A stretch of DNA of 64,000 nt from an uncultured Maribacter sp. (GCF_947496775.1 NZ_CANMDU010000014.1:1-64000); one strand, 5' to 3'; positions 7,648 to 17,093 are shown, numbered from the stretch's first letter. The notes: a model not told the origin generated them from the sequence alone. Made by a program: numbers and translations.

Positions 7648-8976
7648 ATGAGAAACTTTAAATACATACTCTTAATCGCTTTCTTTTTAATGTTTGTTGT
7701 AGGGCAGTCTCAGACCAATAGTCAAGATTCTGTGAATACCTATAAAAAGAGAGTTTTAGAAAGTACGGAGATAGATTTTTTATCTAGTTACTATGCACAA
7801 GATGGGGATAATGCCGCAGTAACAGGCGGTATTGGTACCGAAGAGTTAACAGATGTAACAGGGACAGTTATAGTAGCTATCCCCTTAAATGATGACGATG
7901 TACTTACTATAGATGCTGGGATTTCTGCATATACATCTGCTTCCTCTAGTAATGTAAATCCTTTTGATGGTGAAAATGCTGCGGACCCTTTTGTGGCTAG
8001 TTCAGGAGCTTCAAGTGCAGATAATTGGGCAAATATGACCGCTAGTTATAGTCATAGCTCGGATAGTAGAAACGATATTGTTTCTGCTAAAATTTCAGTA
8101 TCTAACGAATACGATTATTTTTCCTTGGGGTTCGGCGGCTCTTATACCAAATTGTTTAATGAGAAAAATACAGAAGTAAGTATAAACGCAAACGCTTATT
8201 TAGATACATGGAAACTCATATATCCATCAGAACTTAGACCTTTTGTTCAAGGCAGAGGAGGCCTTTCTAATGCTCTATTTACTGGTAATACCATTTCAGG
8301 GAATGCCAATTACGGCCCTATGTTTACGGCGATAAACGATAAAAACAGAAACTCCTATTCCGTAGGTTTTGGTTTCTCGCAAATACTGTCAAAAAAACTA
8401 CAAGGTTCTTTACTACTAGATTTTGTGCAGCAAGACGGATTGCTGTCTACACCATTCCAAAGGGTATATTTCTCTGATATAGAGGATTCTTTTATTCAAA
8501 ATTTTCACTTGGCAGAAGCAATAGAGAAATTACCAGAGTCTAGATTTAAAATAGCAATAGGTGGTAGGCTTAATTATTATATCAATGAAATTTTTGTGTT
8601 GCGAACCTATTATCGTTACTATACAGACGATTGGGGTATACAATCACATACAGCTAATTTAGAACTACCAATTAAAATATCAGATAAATTTACAATATAC
8701 CCATCTTACAGGTTTTATAACCAAACCGCTGCCGATTATTTTGCATTCTATAATCAGCACGTATCTACTAATGAGTTTTATACTTCGGATTACGATTTGT
8801 CTAAATACATCGCAAATCAATATGGTTTAGGAGTAACCTATACCGATATTTTTACCAATTTTCATATATGGAAACTAGGTCTAAAAAGTATCAATTTAAA
8901 GTATAATAAATATGATAGGGATACAGGCTTAAATGCCAGTATAGTTTCTGCAGGTGTTAGCTTTGTAATGGATTAA
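7648..8976 (+). CDS. DUF3570 outer-membrane beta-barrel protein
   Basis: 442-aa secreted protein with a signal peptide ending GQSQ. An N-terminal segment YKKRVLESTEIDFLSSYYAQ is typical of DUF3570, and many alternating aromatic beta strands follow to a C-terminal GVSFVMD. It is probably a barrel in the outer membrane. It is the last gene of the thioredoxin/ApbE/DUF4266 operon, a grouping that recurs in Bacteroidota and proteobacteria. Its physiological role is not established. Confidence 0.88.
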   Translation: MRNFKYILLIAFFLMFVVGQSQTNSQDSVNTYKKRVLESTEIDFLSSYYAQDGDNAAVTGGIGTEELTDVTGTVIVAIPLNDDDVLTIDAGISAYTSASSSNVNPFDGENAADPFVASSGASSADNWANMTASYSHSSDSRNDIVSAKISVSNEYDYFSLGFGGSYTKLFNEKNTEVSINANAYLDTWKLIYPSELRPFVQGRGGLSNALFTGNTISGNANYGPMFTAINDKNRNSYSVGFGFSQILSKKLQGSLLLDFVQQDGLLSTPFQRVYFSDIEDSFIQNFHLAEAIEKLPESRFKIAIGGRLNYYINEIFVLRTYYRYYTDDWGIQSHTANLELPIKISDKFTIYPSYRFYNQTAADYFAFYNQHVSTNEFYTSDYDLSKYIANQYGLGVTYTDIFTNFHIWKLGLKSINLKYNKYDRDTGLNASIVSAGVSFVMD

Positions 8977-9110
8977 AAGAAAATTTTTCTAAGAAATGTT
9001 AAAAAATCAATTCTTAATTATAAAGGGGATTTTTTTTGATGCAAATTGTTTTGTTTTTACGCAGAACTATATTTTTCGTGAATTAACGAAATTACGTACG
9101 TTATTTTATT

Positions 9111-9139
9111 TTTAAAGAACTTCAAATCAGGTATATTTG
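9111..9139 (+). promoter_or_regulatory. Bacteroidota-type promoter of tkt
   Basis: A perfect TATATTTG -7 element (9132-9139) is preceded by TTTA 17 nt upstream, close to the TTTG -33 consensus. It is 48 nt before the transketolase ATG and the only good match in the 211-bp gap. Confidence 0.5.
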
Positions 9140-9187
9140 CGGCAAAATTAGTATACATCAACTACAAAATTTAATCTTAAAAAGGAA

Positions 9188-11218
9188 ATGAACAAGGAAT
9201 TAGATCAGTTATCGGCAGACAATATTAGGGCTTTGGCAGTAGCTATGGTAGAGAAGGCAAATTCTGGTCACCCAGGCGGACCAATGGGAGGCGGAGACTT
9301 TATGCATATTTTGTATTCAGAATTTTTAAATTTTGACCCAACAGATATGACTTGGCCTTTTAGAGATCGTTTTTTTATGGATGCAGGCCATTTATCTACT
9401 TTAATGTACGCACAATATTATTTATTGGGTAACTATAAAAAAGAAGATGTTGCTAATTTTAGACAATGGGGTTCTGTTACTCCAGGTCACCCAGAAGTAG
9501 ATGTTGAAAGAGGAATAGAAAATACATCTGGACCATTAGGACAAGGGCATGCTATGGGAGTAGGAGCTGCAATAGCAGCTAAATTTTTAGGTGCTCGTTT
9601 CGGAAATTGGATGGATCATAAAATTTATGGCTTTATTTCGGATGGTGGTGTACAAGAAGAAATTTCTCAAGGAGCAGGAAGAATAGCAGGGCATTTAGGG
9701 TTAAATAACTTTATTATGTTTTACGATGCCAATGATGTACAACTTTCTTCTATGACAGATGAAGTAACATCAGAAGATACTGCAATGAAGTATGAAGCAT
9801 GGGGATGGAAAGTAGTTACTATAGATGGTCATGACCATGAACAAATAAGAAAAGCATTGAAAGATGCTAATGCAGAAACAGAAAAACCAACCTTAATTAT
9901 AGGAAAAACTATAATGGGCAAAGGCTGTGTTACTGCAGACGGTAGTATGTTCGAAGGGCATTGCGAATTGCATGGTAAGCCAATAGGTGATACTGGGGCA
10001 GATTATACAAAGACTCTTTTAAACTTAAAAGCGGACCCAGAAAACCCTTTTGATATTTACAAAGAGGTGCAAGCCTATTACGATACTATAATAGCAAGTA
10101 AAACGGCAAAAGCGGCAGCTAAAAAAGAAGAGATTGCAGCTTGGAGAAAAGAAAATGAAGCATTATCTACAAAATTAGATACTTTCTTATCTGGTAAAAT
10201 GCCAGAATTAGATTTTGAATCTATAGTGCATAAAGATGGTCTTGCTACAAGAGCAGCTTCTTCCAATGTATTAGCGTATATGGCAGAAAATGTAGAAAAC
10301 ATGATTGTTTCTTCTGCAGATTTGTCTAACAGTGATAAAACAGACGGTTTCCTTAAAAAGTCATCCGTTTTGCAAAAAGGCGACTTCTCCGGAGGATTTT
10401 TGCAAGCAGGGGTAGCAGAATTAACCATGGCAACAATAGCAAATGGTATAGCATTACACGGAGGAATTATTCCTGTAGTAGCAACATTCTTTGTGTTTTC
10501 TGATTATATGAAACCAGCAATACGTTTAAGTTGTATTCAAGAATTACCAGTAAAGTTTGTATGGACGCATGATGCTTTTAGAGTAGGGGAAGACGGACCA
10601 ACACACCAGCCAATTGAGCAAGAAGCGCAAATTCGTTTGTTAGAAAAATTACAGAACCATAGTCACGAGCAAAGCTTTGTAGCTTTACGCCCTGCGGATT
10701 CTCAAGAAACGAGTGTAGCTTGGAAAATGGCAATGGAAAATACTAAAACGCCAACGGGTTTAATTCTTTCTAGACAAGGTATTAAAGATATTGCTGCGCA
10801 AGGAGATTCTAGATATAAAGAAGCTTTGGGAGCAGAAAAAGGTGGGTACTTAGTTAAAAAAACAGAGAATCCAGATGTAGTTTTAATCGCTAATGGTTCT
10901 GAAGTTGCTACTTTATTAGATGCCGCTGTTTTATTAGAAGAAAAAGAAGGCTTAAAAGTTAGTATAGCCTCTATCCCTTCCGAAGGTGTTTTTAGACAAC
11001 AAGATGAAGACTACCAAGAAAGTATAATCCCAGCAAATAAGCCAATTTTTGGTCTAACAGCGGGGCTTCCAGTAAATTTAGAAGGTTTAGCTGGTCCTAA
11101 TGGAAAAGTATTTGGATTAAGTCATTTTGGATATTCCGCTCCTGCTAAAGTTTTAGACGAAAAATTCGGATTTACGGGGGAGCAAGTATACCAGCAAGTA
11201 GTTAGTTTTTTAAATTAA
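9188..11218 (+). CDS. tkt: Transketolase
   Basis: Thiamine-diphosphate enzyme moving two-carbon ketol units in the non-oxidative pentose phosphate pathway; cytosolic. 676 aa, full length. N-terminal ThDP domain with NSGHPGGPMGG, GPLGQGHAMGVG and FISDGGVQEE followed by DANDVQLS. The pyrimidine domain has KTDGFLKK, GGFLQAGVAEL and HDAFRVGEDGPTHQP, and a C-terminal domain begins at about residue 555. ATG at 9188 follows AAAGGA. The transaldolase-like gene begins 19 nt downstream, forming a sugar-phosphate operon that ends at a strong terminator. Confidence 0.97.
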   Translation: MNKELDQLSADNIRALAVAMVEKANSGHPGGPMGGGDFMHILYSEFLNFDPTDMTWPFRDRFFMDAGHLSTLMYAQYYLLGNYKKEDVANFRQWGSVTPGHPEVDVERGIENTSGPLGQGHAMGVGAAIAAKFLGARFGNWMDHKIYGFISDGGVQEEISQGAGRIAGHLGLNNFIMFYDANDVQLSSMTDEVTSEDTAMKYEAWGWKVVTIDGHDHEQIRKALKDANAETEKPTLIIGKTIMGKGCVTADGSMFEGHCELHGKPIGDTGADYTKTLLNLKADPENPFDIYKEVQAYYDTIIASKTAKAAAKKEEIAAWRKENEALSTKLDTFLSGKMPELDFESIVHKDGLATRAASSNVLAYMAENVENMIVSSADLSNSDKTDGFLKKSSVLQKGDFSGGFLQAGVAELTMATIANGIALHGGIIPVVATFFVFSDYMKPAIRLSCIQELPVKFVWTHDAFRVGEDGPTHQPIEQEAQIRLLEKLQNHSHEQSFVALRPADSQETSVAWKMAMENTKTPTGLILSRQGIKDIAAQGDSRYKEALGAEKGGYLVKKTENPDVVLIANGSEVATLLDAAVLLEEKEGLKVSIASIPSEGVFRQQDEDYQESIIPANKPIFGLTAGLPVNLEGLAGPNGKVFGLSHFGYSAPAKVLDEKFGFTGEQVYQQVVSFLN

Positions 11219-11236
11219 TAAGTAAATAAAAGAAAT

Positions 11237-11890
11237 ATGAAGTTTTTTATAGATACAGCTAATTTAGCAGATATTAAAGAAGCACAAGATTTAGGCGTTT
11301 TAGATGGGGTTACTACCAACCCATCTTTAATGGCAAAAGAAGGAATTACTGGAGAAGAAAATATATTAGCGCACTACAAGAAAATATGTGAACTTGTAGA
11401 CGGTGATGTAAGTGCTGAGGTTATTTCTACAGATTTTGAAGGAATGGTAAAGGAAGGAGAGGCTTTAGCGGCTCTGAACCCGCAGATTGTAGTAAAATTA
11501 CCAATGATTGCAGATGGCGTAAAGGCTTGTAAGTATTTCTCTGATAAAGGAATAAGAACAAATGTTACCTTAGTTTTCTCGGCAGGACAAGCTTTATTAG
11601 CCGCAAAAGCAGGAGCTACTTATGTTTCTCCTTTTATAGGCCGTTTAGATGATATTTCTACGGATGGTTTAGGTCTTATAGCAGATATTCGTCTTATTTA
11701 TGATAACTATGGTTTCGATACCGAAATCTTAGCAGCATCTGTTCGCCATACAATGCATGTATTAGATTGTGCTAAAATTGGTTCTGATGTTATGACCGGA
11801 CCATTAAGTTCTATAAAAGGATTATTAAAGCACCCACTTACAGATAGCGGATTAGCTAAATTCTTAGAAGACTATAAAAAAGGAAACTAA
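11237..11890 (+). CDS. fsa: Small transaldolase / fructose-6-phosphate aldolase
   Basis: 217-aa TIM-barrel of the short transaldolase (MipB/TalC, FSA) subfamily. Motifs: [33 protein letters not shown] with the Schiff-base Lys, [26 protein letters not shown] and [10 protein letters not shown]. Substrate choice (transaldolase versus F6P aldolase) cannot be settled by eye. Co-transcription with transketolase 19 nt upstream favours a pentose-phosphate transaldolase role in vivo. Confidence 0.93.
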   Translation: MKFFIDTANLADIKEAQDLGVLDGVTTNPSLMAKEGITGEENILAHYKKICELVDGDVSAEVISTDFEGMVKEGEALAALNPQIVVKLPMIADGVKACKYFSDKGIRTNVTLVFSAGQALLAAKAGATYVSPFIGRLDDISTDGLGLIADIRLIYDNYGFDTEILAASVRHTMHVLDCAKIGSDVMTGPLSSIKGLLKHPLTDSGLAKFLEDYKKGN

Positions 11891-11911
11891 AATTTTATAG
11901 TAAAAAATAAT

Positions 11912-11948
11912 AAAAATCCATCATAGCTTATCTATGATGGATTTTTTT
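11912..11948 (+). terminator. Intrinsic terminator of the tkt operon
   Basis: An 11-bp stem ATCCATCATAG / CTATGATGGAT with a 5-nt loop and flanking A and T runs lies 21 nt past the transaldolase stop. Confidence 0.9.
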
Positions 11949-11995
11949 ATGGGTTTAATTTTTTAGGATTAAATTTGAAAAATAAACTACGTATA

Positions 11996-13138
11996 ATGAA
12001 GAACCAGTTATGGGCAGTGTTTTTATTTGGTACACTTGTAATAAGTTTTTGTGTGCAATGTAAAGATACCTCTGTAAAAAAAGAAAAAAAGAAAGAGGCA
12101 ACAGTTGAAAATAAAACTGTAACCGAAAAAATAATAAAGCTTAAGGATTCTTTAATTACGGATAAACCTGTCGGTGTAGAAGTTCCTGAAGGAATGGTGT
12201 GGATTAGTGGAGATGAGTTTTTTCAAGGAGCCGTTTCGCAAGATAAAATAGCCATGGAACATGAAAAACCAGCGTACAAAGTTGCTGTGAATGGGTTTTT
12301 TATATCTACAACCGAAGTTACCAACGACCAATTTGCAAAATTTGTAAAAGAAACACAATATGTAACGGTATCTGAGCGAACTATAGATTGGGAAGAAATG
12401 AAAAAACAGCTTCCTGAGGGCACACAAAAACCACACGATTCTATATTGCAACCAGGGTCTTTAACATTTAAAAAATCTGAAAAGGAGTTGCCCAATTTAT
12501 ATGATTTTTCGCAATGGTGGCGATGGACTATTGGTGCAAACTGGCGACATCCTAACGGACCAAAAAGCTCTATAAAAGGGAAAGGAGACTATCCTGTAGT
12601 GCAAATTGCTTATGAAGATGCTTTAGCTTATTGCGAATGGGAAGGAAGTCGTCTTCCAACAGAAGCAGAATGGGAACTTGCAGCTCGAGGAAAAAATAAA
12701 AACACCATATATTATTGGGGAGATGATGCATCTAATCTAAATACTAGAGCAAATACATGGGAAGGAAAATTTCCTTTGAATAATACTAAGTTAGATGGTT
12801 ACGAAAAGAGAGCTCCAGTTAAAAGTTATCCTCCTAATAGTAATGGATTGTATGATATGGCTGGGAACGTATGGGAATGGACATCAGACTGGTACAATAC
12901 CAACTATTACAAAGAGGTAAATAAAGATGCTGTTGTTTTTAACCCTACAGGAGCTAGTAAACCTTATACGCAGAATAACCCTTATGCTAAAGAAAAAATA
13001 ATGAAAGGCGGTTCTTTTTTATGTAGCGAATCCTATTGTGCTAGTTATAGAGTTTCTTCTAGAATGGGTTCTAGCTTAGATTCTTCCTTGGAGCATTTAG
13101 GTTTTAGAACGGTAAAGGATGTTGGTATGGTAAAGTAG
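11996..13138 (+). CDS. Formylglycine-generating enzyme (SUMF1/FGE family)
   Basis: Oxidises a Cys in sulfatases to C-alpha-formylglycine. The start is taken as ATG 11996 (380 aa) rather than an in-frame TTG at 11975, because it gives a clean export signal ending near FCVQC; a lipid anchor is possible. FGE motifs: EGMVWISGDEF, TEVTNDQFAKFV, SRLPTEAEWELAARG, NGLYDMAGNVWEWTSDWY and KGGSFLC. Both active-site cysteines of true FGEs are present, Cys343 and Cys348 in CSESYC, followed by YRVSSR, so this is likely a functional enzyme and not a paralogue of another role. No sulfatase lies in the window. Confidence 0.92.
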   Translation: MKNQLWAVFLFGTLVISFCVQCKDTSVKKEKKKEATVENKTVTEKIIKLKDSLITDKPVGVEVPEGMVWISGDEFFQGAVSQDKIAMEHEKPAYKVAVNGFFISTTEVTNDQFAKFVKETQYVTVSERTIDWEEMKKQLPEGTQKPHDSILQPGSLTFKKSEKELPNLYDFSQWWRWTIGANWRHPNGPKSSIKGKGDYPVVQIAYEDALAYCEWEGSRLPTEAEWELAARGKNKNTIYYWGDDASNLNTRANTWEGKFPLNNTKLDGYEKRAPVKSYPPNSNGLYDMAGNVWEWTSDWYNTNYYKEVNKDAVVFNPTGASKPYTQNNPYAKEKIMKGGSFLCSESYCASYRVSSRMGSSLDSSLEHLGFRTVKDVGMVK

Positions 13139-13217
13139 TTAAGTAAACTAAGACAAGATAAGCACGTGAAGAGGTTCTGGGAAACTATCTTTTATTTAGA
13201 GGCATGTCTCGGAACAT

Positions 13218-13235
13218 TTAAATCTCGATTATCGA
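13218..13235. repeat. 18-bp motif shared with 35693-35710
   Basis: TTAAATCTCGATTATCGA here recurs exactly, inverted, at 35693-35710 just upstream of a TonB receptor gene. The core TCGATTATCGA is nearly self-complementary, as in a dimeric regulator site. Confidence 0.4.
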
Positions 13236-13236
13236 A

Positions 13237-13264
13237 TAAAATAGGGCTCACCCTGTTATTTATT
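13237..13264 (+). terminator. Possible intrinsic terminator after the FGE gene
   Basis: The stem AGGG / CCCT with CTCA loop is extended by AT pairs (AATAA... / ...TTATT) and leads into a T-rich stretch, 100 bp past the FGE stop. The core is short, so the call is tentative. Confidence 0.45.
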
Positions 13265-13285
13265 TAACAACTTTTTAAAACTTTA

Positions 13286-13318
13286 ATTGTAAGGTTTTAG
13301 GTCAAAAACCTACTTTTG
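13286..13318 (+). promoter_or_regulatory. Bacteroidota-type promoter of trxB
   Basis: ATTG (13286-13289), a 21-nt spacer, then a perfect TACTTTTG -7 element (13311-13318), 28 nt before the trxB ATG. The spacer contains AGGTTTT...AAAACCT, a possible operator. Confidence 0.6.
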
Positions 13319-13345
13319 TATAACTCAAACTAAGAAAATAAAATC

Positions 13346-14311
13346 ATGTCAGAAAATATAGAGCGTATTAAAACATTAATTATAGGTTCGGGTCCTGCAG
13401 GTTATACCGCTGCAATCTATGCTTCTAGAGCAGATTTAAACCCTGTTTTGTATACAGGGATGGAGCCAGGAGGGCAATTAACTACGACTACGGAAGTAGA
13501 TAATTTCCCAGGATACCCAGAAGGTATTGATGGACCTACTATGATGATGCAATTACAACAGCAAGCAGAGCGTTTTGGTACAGAAGTTCGTATAGGAATG
13601 ATTACTGCTACTGAATTGAGTGATAAAGTTGGTGGAATACATAAAGTAACTGTTGATAATGATAAAGTTATCGAGGCAGAAACTATTATTATATCTACGG
13701 GAGCAACTGCAAAATATTTAGGAATACCTAGCGAACAAAAATTGCGTGGAGGGGGAGTATCTGCTTGTGCTGTTTGTGATGGTTTCTTTTATAAAAAACA
13801 AGATGTAGCTATTGTTGGTGCAGGGGATACTGCTGCAGAAGAAGCTTCTTACTTATCTAATATTTGTAATAAAGTTACGATGTTAGTTCGTAAGGATTAT
13901 ATGCGAGCTTCTAAAGCAATGCAACATCGAGTGGAAAGTATTCCAAATATTGAAATTAAATACAACACCGAAGTAGATGAGGTTTTAGGAGACCAAGTAG
14001 TAGAAGGTTTACGAATGGTGAATAATCAAACAGGAGAAAAACAGGACATAGCTATCACAGGTTTGTTTATTGCTATTGGTCATAAGCCTAATACAGATAT
14101 TTTTGCAGGGCAGTTAAATATGGATGAAACAGGATATTTAATTACCGAAGGAAAATCTACTAAAACTAATTTACCAGGAGTTTTTGCTTGTGGAGACGCA
14201 CAAGATAAAGATTATAGACAGGCTGTTACCGCAGCTGGTACAGGCTGTATGGCAGCATTAGATGCTGAACGCTATTTAGCAAGCATAGAAACACCAGAAG
14301 AGGTGGCATAA
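13346..14311 (+). CDS. trxB: Thioredoxin-disulfide reductase
   Basis: FAD/NADPH enzyme that reduces thioredoxin in the cytosol. 321 aa, usual length for the low-Mr type. FAD-binding GSGPAGYTAAIYASRA (14-29), redox pair Cys141-Ala-Val-Cys144 followed by DGFF, NADPH-binding GAGDTAAEEA, and C-terminal GVFACGDAQDKDYRQAV. It stands alone with its own promoter and terminator. Confidence 0.97.
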   Translation: MSENIERIKTLIIGSGPAGYTAAIYASRADLNPVLYTGMEPGGQLTTTTEVDNFPGYPEGIDGPTMMMQLQQQAERFGTEVRIGMITATELSDKVGGIHKVTVDNDKVIEAETIIISTGATAKYLGIPSEQKLRGGGVSACAVCDGFFYKKQDVAIVGAGDTAAEEASYLSNICNKVTMLVRKDYMRASKAMQHRVESIPNIEIKYNTEVDEVLGDQVVEGLRMVNNQTGEKQDIAITGLFIAIGHKPNTDIFAGQLNMDETGYLITEGKSTKTNLPGVFACGDAQDKDYRQAVTAAGTGCMAALDAERYLASIETPEEVA

Positions 14312-14330
14312 AAATTTAAACGTAGAACAA

Positions 14331-14361
14331 AAAAAATCCAGCTCTAAAGCTGGATTTTTTT
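14331..14361. terminator. Bidirectional intrinsic terminator
   Basis: A stem AAATCCAGCT / AGCTGGATTT with CTAA loop is flanked by an A-run on the left and T-run on the right. It separates convergent trxB and the lipocalin-like gene. Confidence 0.9.
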
Positions 14362-14371
14362 GTTTTTTTAC

Positions 14372-14818
14372 CTAATCTATACGTTTGTAATTTTCTGAAA
14401 ATGTTGGATGTCCATGTTCATCTAAAGTAATTTGGCTGTAATGGTCATCATATAAATGCAATTCAAACTCAAACGTTTGTAGGGTGTCTAAGACTTTCAT
14501 CATAGATTTAGAACCGTATTCTAAACGTTCAGCTAAACTAGTATTGGTGTTGGTATATGTGCCATAGCCATACCATTCCTTTGGGTCATCGGGCGAATAT
14601 CTTGTCCACATAACTTTGCCTTTACTATAAATTTTAACTTGTCTATACCCGTTAATGTTCGGAAGTGTGTCCGATACATTTATCCCATCGTAATGAAAAC
14701 GATTAACTAATTCCCAAGTTCCTTCCATGGAAGGAGAAGCGTGCGATTTTGATGATGTAAAATTGGTAGCAGAAACCAATATAAGCATCAAGAAAACCAA
14801 TCCTAATAATTTTTTCAT
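14372..14818 (-). CDS. Exported lipocalin-like protein, function unknown
   Basis: 148-aa secreted protein: signal peptide 1-24, then MEGTWELVNRF, a start typical of small lipocalin-like beta-barrels, followed by strands with Tyr/Trp (KVMWTRYSP, WYGYGTYT) and a C-terminal YKRID. Similar domains occur as stand-alone exported proteins in Bacteroidota. It is monocistronic, with no functional context from neighbours. Confidence 0.7.
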   Translation of the reverse strand: MKKLLGLVFLMLILVSATNFTSSKSHASPSMEGTWELVNRFHYDGINVSDTLPNINGYRQVKIYSKGKVMWTRYSPDDPKEWYGYGTYTNTNTSLAERLEYGSKSMMKVLDTLQTFEFELHLYDDHYSQITLDEHGHPTFSENYKRID

Positions 14819-14927
14819 GGTTATCTGTTTTTAAGTTATTAATCCTTAATAAGTTACATTATTTTTTTGAGATATTAGTACCATATATCAGATTTGTTTG
14901 TAAATAACAGTAATGGCAAAATGATAC

Positions 14928-15977
14928 TTAATCAAGGAGTATATGCAACGATTTTATTAAATAATCTAAATCAGCTTTGGTATGAGAAGCACTTAGAACA
15001 ATTCTACTCATTAAAGGAGAATTTTTATTGGGGTAATTAAAATTAGTAACTACAATCTTGTTTTTCTCTAAATTTTTAGACAAATTTTTATTCTCGAATG
15101 TAAAAGACGGGTGTCCTTTCATAAACGAAAAACAAGATAATTTCTCCGTTTTAGAAGTAAAGTATAAGAGGTTAGAATTTAGTTGTTCTCTTTTTTTACG
15201 ATACATATCTTCGGCATCTTTCAAAGTAGCAATACAGGCAGGGGAAGCCGGACTAGCGCCTCCAAAAAAAGAAGTGTTTTTAATTGAGTTTATAGTGGTT
15301 AATTTTCCAAAAATTACACCGGCTTGTATGCCAAACCCTTTACTTAAAGAACAACAGCTAACAACTTCTTTTGGTTTTAGTGCTTTTATTAAATTAAAAA
15401 CTCCGCCGCCATTTTTTCCGAGAATACCTATCCCATGAGAATCATCTACTACCAAAATGCATTCTTGCAGAGGAAGTTCTTTTAGGAAAGTAAAATGTGG
15501 ATAGTTCTTTCCTGAGAAATCTATAGAATCTAGAAAAATTACAGGAGCTTTATTAGGATTGGTGGCTAAATAGGCAGAAATACCTTGTTTTAGCGCTTTG
15601 TATGAAGCATAATTCGGGGCGTTATTTACTGCTAATGCAGAATGTGTATTTGGAGTATAAAACAAAGTGTAATTACTATTATTATAATACTGCGTAACAA
15701 GTTGCCCAGCTAAATAGCCAGAGGATAGTGTAATTGCATCTTCCGAACCAACTAAACCAGATAAATAGGTTTCTACTTCGTTATAAATAGAGTATTGAAT
15801 ATTAGATTTTCTAGATGCTCCATAATTAGTACCGTATTTTTTAATATTGGAAATTAGAATATCCTGAAAAGCTGAATCTGTCTGTAATCCTAAATAAGAG
15901 GTGCCGCCAAAATAAAGATGACTTTCTCCGTTAATACAGATTTCTCTACCAGGAAAGCTATCTACATAGTGTGTCAT
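14928..15977 (-). CDS. PLP-dependent aminotransferase-fold enzyme (AONS/BioF-like)
   Basis: 349-aa fold-type I PLP enzyme of the alpha-oxoamine synthase family. Motifs: GTSYLGLQ, TNYGASRKSN, VVDDSHGIGILGKNGGG and the PLP lysine in CSLSKGFG. It is somewhat shorter than BioF or Kbl. Its ATG shares a base with the stop of the dipeptide epimerase gene (TAATG), so the two are translationally coupled; this makes a role in murein-peptide or amino-acid metabolism more likely than biotin synthesis. The exact substrate is unknown. Confidence 0.85.
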   Translation of the reverse strand: MTHYVDSFPGREICINGESHLYFGGTSYLGLQTDSAFQDILISNIKKYGTNYGASRKSNIQYSIYNEVETYLSGLVGSEDAITLSSGYLAGQLVTQYYNNSNYTLFYTPNTHSALAVNNAPNYASYKALKQGISAYLATNPNKAPVIFLDSIDFSGKNYPHFTFLKELPLQECILVVDDSHGIGILGKNGGGVFNLIKALKPKEVVSCCSLSKGFGIQAGVIFGKLTTINSIKNTSFFGGASPASPACIATLKDAEDMYRKKREQLNSNLLYFTSKTEKLSCFSFMKGHPSFTFENKNLSKNLEKNKIVVTNFNYPNKNSPLMSRIVLSASHTKADLDYLIKSLHILLD

Positions 15978-16987
15978 TATAGTAGTGTTATACCGCTTCC
16001 ATAAAGCTCGGGGAATAGTACCGAACCGTTAGATTGTATCTCTACACCTTTAGCTATATCTTTTTTTAATAATAGAGCACCATCCATATCTACATAATCT
16101 AATTGTGGCAGTAGTTGCGCTATAGCAGAAATACCAACCGTAGATTCGGTCATACAGCCAACCATAACTTTAAGCCCTAATTCTTTTCCTTTTTTAATCA
16201 TTCGTAGGGCAGGGGTAAGTCCGCCACATTTGGTAAGTTTTATATTTATTCCCGAAAAATGTAAAGCACATTTCTCCACATCGGACTCTACAATGCAACT
16301 TTCATCTGCAATAACAGGAAGCACACTATGGTGCATTACTTTTTCCATACCCTCCCAATTATCTGCTTTAAGAGGTTGTTCTAAAAATTCTACACCCAGT
16401 TCTTTTAACAATGGGGCATTAAGGATAGTTTCTTCTGCAGTCCAAGCGCAATTAGCATCTATCCTAAAAATAGCATCTGTATGCCGGCGCAATTCTTTTA
16501 CAATGGCAACATCGTTATCTGTACCTAGTTTTATTTTGTAAATAGGCCAAGGCATTTCTTTCATTTTCGCTACCATTGCGTCTATGCTAGCAATACCAAT
16601 AGTGTAATTGGTAATAGGGTAGGTGTCTGTATTTGTATTCCAAATAGAATATAAAGGTTTTTTATTTCGTTTTCCGTATAAATCATGTGCAGCTAAATCT
16701 AAAGCACAAATAGCAAAATTACTTAGGTTTTTATCGACTAAAAATTGATGAAACACTTCTGGCGTAGTAAAGTTAAAAGATGCTATAGAAGCACTAATAT
16801 TATTAATTTCTTGCATCATACTCTCTACAGTTATTTTGTAGTACGGGTTAGATGTTGCTTCTCCGTAACCAGAAACGCCATTTAAAGATAATGTAACAAC
16901 TAAAGAATCTTGAAAATCATGAGATTCTCTCGAAATACTGAAAGTATGTTTTAACGGCAGCGTATATTTTCTTAGTTGTATTTGCAT
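15977..16987 (-). CDS. Dipeptide epimerase (L-Ala-D/L-Glu epimerase family)
   Basis: Enolase-superfamily enzyme of 336 aa that epimerises dipeptides from murein recycling. Catalytic Lys in YKIKLG, metal ligands in RIDANCAW, FLEQPL and IADES, second catalytic Lys in NIKLTKCGG, and the family signature VGCMTESTVGISA. It is first gene of a two-gene operon with the AONS-like gene. Substrate specificity within the family varies, so the Ala-Glu assignment is by family only. Confidence 0.9.
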   Translation of the reverse strand: MQIQLRKYTLPLKHTFSISRESHDFQDSLVVTLSLNGVSGYGEATSNPYYKITVESMMQEINNISASIASFNFTTPEVFHQFLVDKNLSNFAICALDLAAHDLYGKRNKKPLYSIWNTNTDTYPITNYTIGIASIDAMVAKMKEMPWPIYKIKLGTDNDVAIVKELRRHTDAIFRIDANCAWTAEETILNAPLLKELGVEFLEQPLKADNWEGMEKVMHHSVLPVIADESCIVESDVEKCALHFSGINIKLTKCGGLTPALRMIKKGKELGLKVMVGCMTESTVGISAIAQLLPQLDYVDMDGALLLKKDIAKGVEIQSNGSVLFPELYGSGITLL

Positions 16988-17021
16988 AGTACTAATTTAG
17001 AAATTATAGACATACCAAAAT

Positions 17022-17056
17022 AAAGAAAATCCACTGAATTTCAGTGGATTTTCTTT
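17022..17056 (-). terminator. Intrinsic terminator of the PadR/PspC/adhesin operon
   Basis: A perfect 16-bp stem, AAAGAAAATCCACTGA / TCAGTGGATTTTCTTT, with a 3-nt loop. It lies 38 bp past the stop of the adhesin gene and is also in the upstream region of the epimerase operon. Confidence 0.85.
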
Positions 17057-17093
17057 TGGTTAACAAAATATTTTTTCAGCTAATTCTATCTTG

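Noticed and set aside
14928-15977. Assignment as BioF (8-amino-7-oxononanoate synthase)
   Set aside because: Fold and PLP lysine fit, but it is coupled to a dipeptide epimerase and no other biotin gene is present, so only the broader family name is used.
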